From Pyrinomonadaceae bacterium (GTDB lineage Bacteria > Acidobacteriota > Blastocatellia > Pyrinomonadales > Pyrinomonadaceae), in contig JAUZFQ010000044.1 in assembly GCA_030838445.1 (NCBI GenBank), forward strand, positions 1-34,358: 34,358 nt of DNA, given 5' to 3'. Both the position numbers and the translations under genes were made by a program. Below, piece by piece: positions 18,726-27,509 of this stretch (within the stretch, counting starts at the first letter, position 1; each line of letters starts with the position of its first letter). Below the pieces are notes generated by a model. The model had not been told where the DNA came from, searched no databases, and saw nothing but the letters and a program-made list of their open reading frames with translations.

Positions 18726-20021
18726 ATGCGCAAAAGCACCCCCATTCTGCTGTCCGCCCTGTTCCTCGTCGCGCTCAACGTTTCGGCCGTGACTGTTACC
18801 CACGCGCGCCGCCTGCCCGCGGCTCTCCTGGCGTCGCCGTCGCACGTCGTCTCTGTCGCGGGCGACACGGAAACCGACCGCAGCCGCGACGGACTGCAAG
18901 GCCCCGTCCGGCGCGTTCGCACCGAGACCTCGAAACTGATGAGCAAGGGCGGGAAGATGACCGAAGGCGCGCGCGTCGTGTTGGAGACGGCGACCTACGA
19001 CATGAAGGGCGCGAAGATTGACACCGCCTATTTTCTCGGCGCGGGCGGCTCGCTCACGGGCAAGGAAGTTTACAAGTACGACGACCGCGGCAACATCGTC
19101 GAGATGACGCTCTTCAATACCGACGGTTCGGTCTTGAGCAAAGAGAAGTATGATTACGAGTTCGACGCGATGGGCAACTGGACGCGGATGACGACCTCCG
19201 TGGCAGTCATCGAAAACGGCCAGATGAGTTTCGAGCCGACCGAAGTGACCTATCGCGTCATCGCCTACTACCTCGAAGACGCCACCGCCAAGAAACTCCA
19301 GACGGCCTCGCTCGCGAACAACACGAACGCCGCCGCGACCGTGTCGCCCGCAGTCTTAACTGACAACAAACCGGCCGCCAACGTCTCCACTCCTGCCGCC
19401 GTTCCTGCGCCCGCCAAGTCCGAACCCGCAGCGTCGCAGCCCAAGCTGACGGCCGCGCCCGCGAACTCCAACGCGGCGTCCCCCAAATCTAACGCGGCAG
19501 TTTCAAACCCGAACGCGGCGGCGAGCAACAACGCCCCCGCAACGGCCTTGAAGCACGTGACGAACGCGCCCGCGCCGCCCGCGAGTTCCGGCGCGCCCGC
19601 CGCCGCGACAACGGCGCTCTCGCTCGGCATGCCGAACGCCGCCACGCTGGCGGCCTCTAACAACAGCGGCGCAGTGCCGGTCGTCAAGACAAACGACGAC
19701 GTGCCCCCGCCGCCCGCGAAGCCCGCCGTCAGAGCCTCTCTGCGCCCCGTCTCCGGCGGCGTGCTCAACGGCAAGGCCGTGGAGATGCCGAAGCCCGTCT
19801 ACCCGGAAGCGGCGCGGCGCTCGAAACTGGGAGGCGTCGTCACGGTGGAAGTGGTGATTGACGCGTCGGGCAAAGTGATCGGCGCGCGCGCCGTGAGCGG
19901 CCCGGAGATGTTGCGCGACGCCGCCGAGCGCGCGGCGCGGATGGCGAAGTTTACGCCCGCCCTGCTGTCCGGCCAGCCGGTGCGCGTCTCCGGCATCATC
20001 AGCTACAACTTCTCGCTCTGA
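18726..20021 (+). CDS. TonB C-terminal-domain protein with YD-repeat-like N-terminal region
   Basis: KEVYKYDDRGNIVEMTLFNTDGSVLSKEKYDYEFDAMGNWT; A/N/P-rich linker; KPVYPEAARRSKLGGVVTVEVVIDASGKVIGARAVSG...FTPALLSGQPVRVSGIISYNFSL. Confidence 0.85.
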   Translation: MRKSTPILLSALFLVALNVSAVTVTHARRLPAALLASPSHVVSVAGDTETDRSRDGLQGPVRRVRTETSKLMSKGGKMTEGARVVLETATYDMKGAKIDTAYFLGAGGSLTGKEVYKYDDRGNIVEMTLFNTDGSVLSKEKYDYEFDAMGNWTRMTTSVAVIENGQMSFEPTEVTYRVIAYYLEDATAKKLQTASLANNTNAAATVSPAVLTDNKPAANVSTPAAVPAPAKSEPAASQPKLTAAPANSNAASPKSNAAVSNPNAAASNNAPATALKHVTNAPAPPASSGAPAAATTALSLGMPNAATLAASNNSGAVPVVKTNDDVPPPPAKPAVRASLRPVSGGVLNGKAVEMPKPVYPEAARRSKLGGVVTVEVVIDASGKVIGARAVSGPEMLRDAAERAARMAKFTPALLSGQPVRVSGIISYNFSL

Positions 20022-20062
20022 TCGAACCTCATATCCCCGACCACACCGAAGGATCAAAACAG

Positions 20063-21148
20063 ATGGCATTCACCGGACAACTCAACGACCTCGCCTTGAG
20101 CGAGTTGATCGAATTTTTCTGCAACCAACGCAAGACCGGGCGTCTGAAAGTTGACTACGCGCTCGCCCCCGGCGTCTTCTTCATCAAGGACGGCGACCTC
20201 GTTGACGCGAAAGTCGGAGCCTTGAACGGCACGGACGCGGTCTTCTTCGCGCTGACCTTGCCGAGCGCATCGTTCGACTTCAGCGCGGGGATGCAGTCGT
20301 CGCGTCGCACGATCACGGAGTCGTGGGCGAGCGTCGTGCTCGAAGGCTTGCGCCGCATTGACGAGGGCATCCTGCCCGACGCCTCGCAGGCGTTCGCCAG
20401 CGAAGAGGAGATTGACGAAGCGACCATCGAATACTTGAACTGCATCGAGGTGGCGAAAGAAGAAGCGGCGGCGAAAGACGCGTCGCAGCAGGCTTCGGCC
20501 AGAGCGGCCAGCAGCGCGGCGAACGATTCCTTCCCGCTGCCGCTCTCGCAGACGCTCGAAGCCACGCACAGTAGTGGCGGCGGGAAAAGCAAGATGGTGT
20601 TTGCGGGCGTGGCCGCCTCGCTCGTCCTCGTCTGCGTCGTCGCGGCCATCCCGCTCAGCAAACGCTTCAAGAGTTCACCCGCGGCCGCCAACGCCGCCAA
20701 CGCGCCCGTCGTCACGCAAACGGCGACCGACGCATCAACCGCTCAAGGCGGCGACAACGCGAGCGCATCAACGCCGGCCTCAACCGACCCGAGCGCCGAC
20801 GCCGCAGCAGCCGGTGCGGCCGAAGAAGAAGCCGCGCGCATCGCCCGTCGCGAACGCGAAGCGCGCTTAGAGCGTCAACGCAAACTACAGGAAGCGAAGA
20901 AGGACGCCGCCGCGCAAGCCTCCACGGACGCGGCCGCGCCCGAAGCCGCCGCGAAACCGGCGAGCGGGCCAAAGACCGTCCGCGTCAGCATCACCTACGA
21001 CGAGGCGGGGCGCGTCACGCAAACTTCCGTCGTCGGCTCAAGCCCCGGCGCGGAAGCCTACGCCTCGACCGCCGTTCGCGTCGCGCGCGGCCGACGCTTC
21101 CCCGCGGGCAAAGCCGGTTCGACCGTCGTCACGATTCCGATCAATTAA
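20063..21148 (+). CDS. DUF4388 (PATAN-like) - TM - TonB_C-like fusion protein
   Basis: MAFTGQLNDLALSELIEFFCNQRKTGRLKV...; TM KMVFAGVAASLVLVCVVAAIPL; C-term TVRVSITYDEAGRVTQTSVVGSSPGAEAYASTAVRVARGRRFPAG. Confidence 0.8.
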   Translation: MAFTGQLNDLALSELIEFFCNQRKTGRLKVDYALAPGVFFIKDGDLVDAKVGALNGTDAVFFALTLPSASFDFSAGMQSSRRTITESWASVVLEGLRRIDEGILPDASQAFASEEEIDEATIEYLNCIEVAKEEAAAKDASQQASARAASSAANDSFPLPLSQTLEATHSSGGGKSKMVFAGVAASLVLVCVVAAIPLSKRFKSSPAAANAANAPVVTQTATDASTAQGGDNASASTPASTDPSADAAAAGAAEEEAARIARREREARLERQRKLQEAKKDAAAQASTDAAAPEAAAKPASGPKTVRVSITYDEAGRVTQTSVVGSSPGAEAYASTAVRVARGRRFPAGKAGSTVVTIPIN

Positions 21149-21157
21149 ACGAGCAGA

Positions 21158-21294
21158 GGGAAGGAGCAAGGGGTTAAGAGCAAGGGTTAGGACAAAGCAT
21201 AGACACGAAGCGGGGACAGCATTCAACTGCTGTCCCCGCTTTTCTTTCCGATCTGTTTTACCCTTTACCCCTTCCCCTTTACCCTTTACCCCCT
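21158..21294. repeat. Heptad-periodic arrays flanking a terminator (purine/pyrimidine family)
   Basis: GGGAAGG AGCAAGG GGTTAAG AGCAAGG GTTAGGA (21158-21192) and ACCCTTT ACCCCTT CCCCTTT ACCCTTT ACCCCCT (21260-21294), ending at the M20 gene stop codon. Confidence 0.85.
21209..21244 (+). terminator. Rho-independent terminator
   Basis: AGCGGGGACAGCA / TTCAAC / TGCTGTCCCCGCT then TTTT. Confidence 0.92.
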
Positions 21295-22516
21295 ACTTCA
21301 TCCCGACCATCCCCAACAAAACGAGGAGCGCGCGGTTGAGTGCGAGTTCGCGCCCGCGCGGGTCGTACCATTCGTCGAGCGTGTGCGAGTTGGCCGAGAG
21401 GCCGCCCGCGCCGACGGTGACGGCGGGCACGCCGAGCGAGATGGCGATGTTGGCGTCGGTGGATGAACAGTCGAGGCGTGGGGCGGAGCCGAGCGAGCGC
21501 GTGGCGGCTTCGGCGAGACGGACGAGCGGCGCGTCTTTCGGCGTCTCGCCGCCGGGGCGGTCGCCGATGAGTTTCATTTCGAGTTCGAGGGGCGGCGTCT
21601 GCGCGCGGCGCGCGGCGTTCTCCTCTTCGACGGCTTCGCGCGCGGCGCGGCGGAAGTAGGCGTCGAGCCGCTTCAACTCGTCGGGCGATTCCGAGCGCAG
21701 GTCAACGTCCATCGCAGCCTCCTGCGCGATGCAGTTGACGCCCGCGCCGCCTTCGACGCGCCCGACGTTGAACGTGGTGCGCGGTCGCCCGGGCGCAGGA
21801 TACGCGATGAGCCGCGCGATGGTGCGACCGAGCGCGTGAACGGGATTCGGCACGCCGAAGTCGCCCCACGAATGGCCGCCCGCGCCCGCCAGCCGCACGC
21901 GGTAACGACGCGAGCCGACGGCGCGGTGCGTGATGCCTTCGATGCCTGGCCCGTCGAGACTGACGAAGGCGTCAATCTCACGCGCCCACTCGCCCGCCGT
22001 CAACAGGTGACGCGCGCCGCGCAAGTTGCCCTCGCCCTCCTCGCCCACCGTCCCGACGAAGAGGACTGACCCTTCCGTCTCGATGGCCGACTCTTCGAGC
22101 GCGCAGACGAGCGCGAGCAGGGCGACGAGGCCGCAGCCGTCGTCGGCGATGCCGGGCGCGAGCATCCGCGCGCCCTCGCGCCGCACGGTGAAATTCGTCC
22201 CCGCCGGAAACACCGTGTCGAGGTGCGCGCTGATGACGAAGAGTGGATGCAGACTCGCCCCGCGCCTGAGCGCGACGCAGTTGCCCTCTGCGTCAATCAC
22301 CGTCTCACTCAACCCGCACTGGCGGAAGCGAGCCGCGAGGTATTCCGCGCGCGCCTCTTCGCCGAACGGTGGCGCGGGTATCTCGCAGATCGCCACTTGC
22401 TCGCGCGTGATCTCGTCCGCGTGCTCCGCGAAAAACTCGAACGCCCGCCGCACCCGCGACGAGGCGAGCAGGTCGCGGACGATCTCTTCAGGGGCGATGG
22501 CCGTGGTGGGAAACAT
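21293..22516 (-). CDS. M20 family metallopeptidase
   Basis: FVISAHLDTVFPAG, GIADDGCGLVALLAL, VGTVGEEGEGNLRGARHL, LDCSSTDANIAISLGVPAVTVGAGG. Confidence 0.92.
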   Translation of the reverse strand: MFPTTAIAPEEIVRDLLASSRVRRAFEFFAEHADEITREQVAICEIPAPPFGEEARAEYLAARFRQCGLSETVIDAEGNCVALRRGASLHPLFVISAHLDTVFPAGTNFTVRREGARMLAPGIADDGCGLVALLALVCALEESAIETEGSVLFVGTVGEEGEGNLRGARHLLTAGEWAREIDAFVSLDGPGIEGITHRAVGSRRYRVRLAGAGGHSWGDFGVPNPVHALGRTIARLIAYPAPGRPRTTFNVGRVEGGAGVNCIAQEAAMDVDLRSESPDELKRLDAYFRRAAREAVEEENAARRAQTPPLELEMKLIGDRPGGETPKDAPLVRLAEAATRSLGSAPRLDCSSTDANIAISLGVPAVTVGAGGLSANSHTLDEWYDPRGRELALNRALLVLLGMVGMK

Positions 22517-22526
22517 AAGAGTGCGA

Positions 22527-22675
22527 GTGACGAGTGATGAGTGACGAGTGACGAGAAAAAGCCGTGAATGGTAAATCGTGAATCGTAAATGGAAGAAAGC
22601 AGGTTTTATCTATTCACGATTGGCGATTCACGATTTACTTTCTTCTCTTGTCACTTGTCATTCGTCACTTGTCAC
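22527..22675. repeat. Heptad-periodic nested inverted-repeat element (GTGACGA / GTGAATC families)
   Basis: GTGACGA GTGATGA GTGACGA GTGACGA ... GTGAATG GTAAATC GTGAATC GTAAATG ... TTCACGA TTGGCGA TTCACGA TTTACTT TCTTCTC TTGTCAC TTGTCAT TCGTCAC TTGTCAC. Confidence 0.9.
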
Positions 22676-23895
22676 TAAACAAGCTGCCTCACCTCTTCTT
22701 CGCCGAGCACGCCCGACGCGCTCTTGGCGTGGTCGTAGATGCGGCCGACGCGTTCGTCGGTCGCTTCGATGCCGCGCGATTCGAGCCAGTAGACGACGTT
22801 CGACTTGCCGCTCATCGGGCCGACTTCGATCACCTGCCGCATGCCGAACAGTCCGGCGGGCACGCCCGAATAGATGAGGTCGGCCAGTTCCGTGTCGCCC
22901 TTCTTGAAACTCTTGATGACGGCCGCCGCGTGGACGCCCGTCGCGGTGCGGAAGGCGTCGCGGCCGAAGACCGGGTAGTTCACGGGAATCGTCCAGCCGC
23001 AACTCGACTCGGCCGCTTGGCAGTAGTCGCGCAGCTTCGACAGGTCGTTATCAATCCAGCCCATCAGTTTGAGGTTGACGAGCAGTTGATCCATCGGCGT
23101 GTTGCCGACGCGTTCACCGACGCCGAGCGCCGAGCCGTGTACCTGATCCGCCCCGGCCTCAATCGCCGCGATGGAATTGATGACGCCCAAGCCCCTGTCC
23201 TGATGGCCGTGCCAGTCGAGTCGGATGCCGCCGCCCTGTTCCTCGATGATGTTCTTGACGAAGCGGACGACGGCGCGCGCGCCGTCCGGCGTCGAATGTC
23301 CCACGGTGTCGCAGACGCACACGGCGCGCGCGCCCGCGCGGATGGCCGCCGTGTAGAGCGCGCGCAGGGTGTCGGGGTCGGCGCGCGTTGTGTCCTCGGT
23401 GACGTACATCACGGGCAGCCCTTCGCCGATGGCGAACTTGATGGCGTCCTCGGTCAGTTGCAGCAACTTGTCGAGCGTCCAGTCTTCGGCGTAGAAGCGC
23501 ACGGGCGACGAGCCGATGAAGGTGCAGGCTTCGATGGCGATCCCTGCGCGCTGCGAGATTTCGGCGATGGGACGAATGTCGTTCTGGTGCGTGCGCGCGG
23601 CGCAGTTGGGACGAATCTGCATGCGCTGTTCGACGATCTCGCGCGCGAGACGTTCGACGCCCGCCGCGTGTGTGCCACCCGCACCCGGCAGGCCGATGTC
23701 GGCCGTGTCGAGCTTGAGGTCGTTCATCAGGTGCAGGAGTTCTAACTTTTTCTCGACCGAAGGCTCGCAGACGGAGGGCGATTGCAGCCCGTCGCGCAAC
23801 GTCTCGTCGTCGAAACCGATGTGGCGACCGGGCGCGGGGTGCGACGGCGCGACTGTGTTCCAATCGTAGATCAATTCACTTGCGGGCACTTCCAC
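22675..23895 (-). CDS. 2-isopropylmalate/homocitrate synthase-family protein
   Basis: FDDETLRDGLQSP, DWHGHQDRGLGVINSIAAIEAGADQVHGSALGVGERVGNTPMDQLLVNL, FRTATGVHAAAVIKSFKKG. Confidence 0.88.
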   Translation of the reverse strand: MEVPASELIYDWNTVAPSHPAPGRHIGFDDETLRDGLQSPSVCEPSVEKKLELLHLMNDLKLDTADIGLPGAGGTHAAGVERLAREIVEQRMQIRPNCAARTHQNDIRPIAEISQRAGIAIEACTFIGSSPVRFYAEDWTLDKLLQLTEDAIKFAIGEGLPVMYVTEDTTRADPDTLRALYTAAIRAGARAVCVCDTVGHSTPDGARAVVRFVKNIIEEQGGGIRLDWHGHQDRGLGVINSIAAIEAGADQVHGSALGVGERVGNTPMDQLLVNLKLMGWIDNDLSKLRDYCQAAESSCGWTIPVNYPVFGRDAFRTATGVHAAAVIKSFKKGDTELADLIYSGVPAGLFGMRQVIEVGPMSGKSNVVYWLESRGIEATDERVGRIYDHAKSASGVLGEEEVRQLV

Positions 23896-24021
23896 TCACC
23901 TCCGTTGTACGGGAAAAATTCGCGCGTTTCGTGGCGTGTTCAGGATGGTGAATTACAACAAGGGGCGTGGGGAAAGTCAAGCAAGCCCACCCGGAGCAGA
24001 GGGAACGACGAAGGGGGAACT

Positions 24022-24125
24022 GTCTGTTGTCCGTGGTCAGTTGTCAGTTGCGTGTGATCATCAACCAAGTTGCTAAAGACTGTCTTGAACAACTGACCAC
24101 GGACTACTGACGACGGACTACTAAC
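24022..24125. repeat. Heptad-periodic inverted-repeat element, copy 3
   Basis: GTCTGTT GTCCGTG GTCAGTT GTCAGTT GCGTGTG ... AACTGAC CACGGAC TACTGAC GACGGAC TACTAAC; core 24043-24090 (reverse orientation); 16-bp arms 24029-24044 / 24089-24104. Confidence 0.9.
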
Positions 24126-24140
24126 GCCATAACGCGCTCT

Positions 24141-24168
24141 TTGACTCTTCGGCCAACTCTGTTATAGC
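24141..24168 (+). promoter_or_regulatory. Predicted promoter upstream of tdk
   Basis: TTGACT, 16-bp spacer, TATAGC. Confidence 0.4.
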
Positions 24169-24252
24169 CTTCGTCGCGCTTCAGTAGTGACGAACGACGA
24201 AAGAATCTCCCGCCCGTCACCTCCCGCTCACGCGGAGTCGAACGGCGACGCC

Positions 24253-24297
24253 CGGCGGACGGCCACGGCAAGGCCGCCTGCGCGCGGCCGTCCGCCG
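24253..24297 (+). promoter_or_regulatory. GC-rich hairpin in predicted tdk leader
   Basis: CGGCGGACGGCC (24253-24264) / GGCCGTCCGCCG (24286-24297), perfect 12-bp stem, 34 nt before ATG at 24332, followed by CTAATTTTCAG. Confidence 0.55.
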
Positions 24298-24331
24298 CTA
24301 ATTTTCAGATCAGACAGGAATCGTTCACGGC

Positions 24332-24964
24332 ATGGATGAGTTTATCGCACAGGGTAACGACGAGCACTTGAGCATACTGCACCGCACGACGCCGGGCTGG
24401 ATCGAGGTCATCGCCGGTTCGATGTTCTCCGGCAAGTCCGAGGAGTTGATCCGCCGCCTGCGCCGCGCCAAGATCGCGCGCCAGCGCGTGCAGGTCTTCA
24501 AGCCTGTAGTTGACAACCGCTATTCGCTCGACCACATCGTCTCGCACTCCGAGATGCGACATGAATCGGGCGTGGTCGAGACTGCCGCCGAGATACTCGC
24601 GCAGGTGGAAGAGGCGACGGACGTGGTGGGCATTGACGAGGGGCAGTTCTTCGACAACGAACTCGTCTCGGTCGCCAACCAACTCGCGCGGCGCGGCCTG
24701 CGCGTCATCATCGCCGGACTCGATCAGGACTACACCGGCCGCCCTTTCGAGCCGATGCCGCAACTGCTCGCCGTCGCCGAATACATCACCAAGACACACG
24801 CCATCTGCGTCCGCTGCGGCCAGCCCGCCAACTACTCGCAACGCATCGTCAACGTCGAAGGCCAGGTGGTCGTCGGCGCGGGCGACTCCTACGAAGCACG
24901 TTGCCGCCGCTGCTTCGTCCCGCACGCCGACGCGCCCACACAGTATATTGATAACGTCGGCTAA
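24332..24964 (+). CDS. tdk: Thymidine kinase (type II)
   Basis: [60 protein letters not shown], Cys-rich C-terminus CVRCGQ...CRRCF. Confidence 0.96.
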   Translation: MDEFIAQGNDEHLSILHRTTPGWIEVIAGSMFSGKSEELIRRLRRAKIARQRVQVFKPVVDNRYSLDHIVSHSEMRHESGVVETAAEILAQVEEATDVVGIDEGQFFDNELVSVANQLARRGLRVIIAGLDQDYTGRPFEPMPQLLAVAEYITKTHAICVRCGQPANYSQRIVNVEGQVVVGAGDSYEARCRRCFVPHADAPTQYIDNVG

Positions 24965-25005
24965 CCAACGCTCCCACACATCACAACCGATAACTTGTGT
25001 CTTCA

Positions 25006-25049
25006 CTTCGCGCCTTTGCGAGAAATTAATCTCTCGCAAAGGCGCGAAG
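25006..25049. repeat. Long palindrome with 18-bp perfect arms
   Basis: CTTCGCGCCTTTGCGAGA / AATTAATC / TCTCGCAAAGGCGCGAAG, followed by GCGCGAAGG continuing an 8-nt period. Confidence 0.9.
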
Positions 25050-25215
25050 GCGCGAAGGGGAGTCGGCTTCTCGTTCGCCCGTCGCGGCGTGCGGCGTGGC
25101 AACTCGTTTGAGCGTGTGTGGAATCACATGCAAGAACCTTCCGCGATCCTCGTTCAACGGAATGAACCCCAGATGTGTTCACTGTTCTGCCACGTTGCTA
25201 ACGAGGAGTATCGAG

Positions 25216-26274
25216 ATGAAATCCCAAACGATGTTCAAGATGTTGCTGGTCGCCGTGCTGGCGTTCGCATTGCCGCTCGGATTATTCGCACACGGCTCGC
25301 GCCGTCCCGCCGGACAGAAGCGCAGGCCGCCCGCCGCCACCACGAACGACTACAAAATCTCCGGCCCTTACACGCACCACAACCTCGCGGTTTTTCTCAT
25401 TCACGGTAAAGACAAACTCGGCGGCAAGACTTTTCTGACGCTGCAAGAGGCGCTCAAGCAGCGGAAGGTCGTCGTCTACGAGACGAGGAACGTCAACGAG
25501 TTGGCGATTGAAAATCTGTCGAGGTATGAAGAGGTGTACGTCCAGTCGGGCGACATCGTGAAGGGCGGGCAGCAGGATCGCATGCTCGGCGTTGACCTCA
25601 TCGTGCCGCCGCGTTCGGGCAAGGTTTCGATCTCGGCCTTCTGCGTCGAGCAGGGACGCTGGCAGAAGCGCGGCCGCGAAGAGGTGACGCGCTTCGATTC
25701 TTCGACCGACCGCGTGGCGACGCGCGAGTTGAAGATCGCCGCGAACAAGTCGAAATCGCAGGGTGAGGTGTGGAGCAAAGTCGCGGAGGCGCAGACGAAG
25801 TTGAGCGCGAACGTCGGCGCGCGCGTCAACGCGCCCGTCTCGCAGTCGAGTTTCCAGTTGACGCTCGAAAACCGGCAGGTGCAGGAGACGGCCGACGCTT
25901 ACCTCAAAGCCCTCGCGCACGTCGCCGACAATCAGTCGGACGTGATCGGCTACGCCTTCGCCATCAACGGCAAGATCAACAGCGCGGATGTGTACGCCGC
26001 CAACGCGCTGTTCCGCAAACTCTGGCCGAGCCTGTTGAAGGCGAGCGCGGTCGAGGCCATCGCGGAGTTGCAGAAGGGTCAGAAGTTCGACGCGGTTGCC
26101 CCTAAGGACGTGGGCGCGTTTCTCGACGAGGCCGAGACGGGCGCGGCCACCGAGAAGGACGTGACGAAGCGCGTCCAGATGATCACGCGCGAGTCGAAGG
26201 TGAACCTCCTCTTCGAGACCCGCGACCGCTCCGCGGCGGGGCCGTGGCTGCACCGCAGCTACATCAAGAAGTAA
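25216..26274 (+). CDS. DUF6569 (ARPP-1-like) exported protein
   Basis: GPYTHHNLAVFLIHGKDKLGGKTFLTLQEALKQRKVVVYET.NVNELAIENLSRYEEVYVQSGDIVKGGQQDRML...CVEQGRW; signal peptide. Confidence 0.75.
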   Translation: MKSQTMFKMLLVAVLAFALPLGLFAHGSRRPAGQKRRPPAATTNDYKISGPYTHHNLAVFLIHGKDKLGGKTFLTLQEALKQRKVVVYETRNVNELAIENLSRYEEVYVQSGDIVKGGQQDRMLGVDLIVPPRSGKVSISAFCVEQGRWQKRGREEVTRFDSSTDRVATRELKIAANKSKSQGEVWSKVAEAQTKLSANVGARVNAPVSQSSFQLTLENRQVQETADAYLKALAHVADNQSDVIGYAFAINGKINSADVYAANALFRKLWPSLLKASAVEAIAELQKGQKFDAVAPKDVGAFLDEAETGAATEKDVTKRVQMITRESKVNLLFETRDRSAAGPWLHRSYIKK

Positions 26275-26283
26275 CGGGAGACA

Positions 26284-26408
26284 GTCCGTAGTCACTCGTC
26301 CGTGGTCAGTAGTCCGTGGTCAGTTGTCAGTTGCGTGTGATCATCAACCAAGTTGCTAAAGACTGACTTGAACAACTGACCACGGACTACTGACCACGGA
26401 CTACTGAC
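26284..26408. repeat. Heptad-periodic inverted-repeat element, copy 4
   Basis: GTCCGTA GTCACTC GTCCGTG GTCAGTA GTCCGTG GTCAGTT GTCAGTT GCGTGTG ... AACTGAC CACGGAC TACTGAC CACGGAC TACTGAC; perfect 30-bp arms 26298-26327 / 26372-26401; core 26326-26373. Confidence 0.93.
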
Positions 26409-26523
26409 AGCTTTTACTTCATCCGCGTCACGCGTTCTGTGCTATTCTTCCCCCGCCAATTCCCCTGCAATACAATCTAACGCTCGTGCGATTTTGCCCG
26501 ACCACTTACAGGAGAAGACTTTT

Positions 26524-27486
26524 ATGCGCGCACTGAAATTTTCCGGTACACTGCTCGGCGGCACGCTCTTGCTCGCGCTCGCGGCCTGCCAGCCGCCCGC
26601 CGCCACCAACTCGAACGCCGTCTCAACGAACTCGAACGCCGCTAACGCGAATACGACCGCCACGCCGACAATTTCCGCCGCCGCCATCGAGACGCGTGAG
26701 CCGGAGCAGTACAAGGCGACGCTCGTGTTCACCGCCACGGCCGAGGGTCAGTCGAAAGCCCTCCAACTGCCGATTGACGTGGCGCGCAGCGGCGACAACC
26801 GTCGCTACGCCTTCAACAACATTCCAGTTCTCGGTCAAGTCATCTTCCTCGACCGCGCCGACAAACGCTATATCATCCTGCCCGGCCGCAAGCAGTACGC
26901 GGAGATCACGCCGGAGCTGATCGGCTTCGACGTGCGCTCGCTGACGCCGGGGCAGATGGTCGCGGTGCTGCAAAAGCAGCAGGGCGTCGAGCGCGTCGGC
27001 GAGGAGCAGCGCGAAGGGCGCACCGTCACCAAGTATCGCCACGCGTCGACGGCCAAGACCGCCTCGGCGGCGGGCGACGTGGTCACCGAGAGTTTCATCT
27101 ACGTGGACAAGGAGACCGGGCTGCCGCTCCACGCCGACCTGACCGGGCAGGCGACCGGCAACGTGCAGGGCGTCAAGCGCGCCTCGCTCGTCGCCGACAT
27201 GCGCGACATCCAGACGACCGTGGACGCCTCGCTCTTCGAGTTGCCGACGGGTCTGACGAAGTTGAGCGAAGAAGAGATCAAGCAGCAGGTGTCGGCCATC
27301 GGCCAGTTCTTGCAGTTCGCCCTGAGCGCGCTCAACGCGCAGAGCATGGGCGGCACGACGACGACCCCGGCCACTTCGCCGACCCCGGCCGGAAGCGCGT
27401 CGCCCGCGACCGGCGCGACGCCCGCGATGTTCAAGCCCGGTGGTGGCGGCGGAAGCGCGTCGCCCGTCACGTCGCCGACGCGCTAG
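26524..27486 (+). CDS. Lipoprotein, DUF4412-like
   Basis: Lipobox LLALAAC; QYKATLVFTATAEGQSKALQLPIDVARSGDNRRYAF...IYVDKETGLPLHADL. Confidence 0.65.
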   Translation: MRALKFSGTLLGGTLLLALAACQPPAATNSNAVSTNSNAANANTTATPTISAAAIETREPEQYKATLVFTATAEGQSKALQLPIDVARSGDNRRYAFNNIPVLGQVIFLDRADKRYIILPGRKQYAEITPELIGFDVRSLTPGQMVAVLQKQQGVERVGEEQREGRTVTKYRHASTAKTASAAGDVVTESFIYVDKETGLPLHADLTGQATGNVQGVKRASLVADMRDIQTTVDASLFELPTGLTKLSEEEIKQQVSAIGQFLQFALSALNAQSMGGTTTTPATSPTPAGSASPATGATPAMFKPGGGGGSASPVTSPTR

Positions 27487-27509
27487 CAATGACGAGGTAA
27501 AAGAAACAG

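Noticed and set aside
15451-26408. Repeats considered as CRISPR arrays
   Set aside because: Units are contiguous degenerate 7-mers without unique 30-40 nt spacers, and no cas genes are present.
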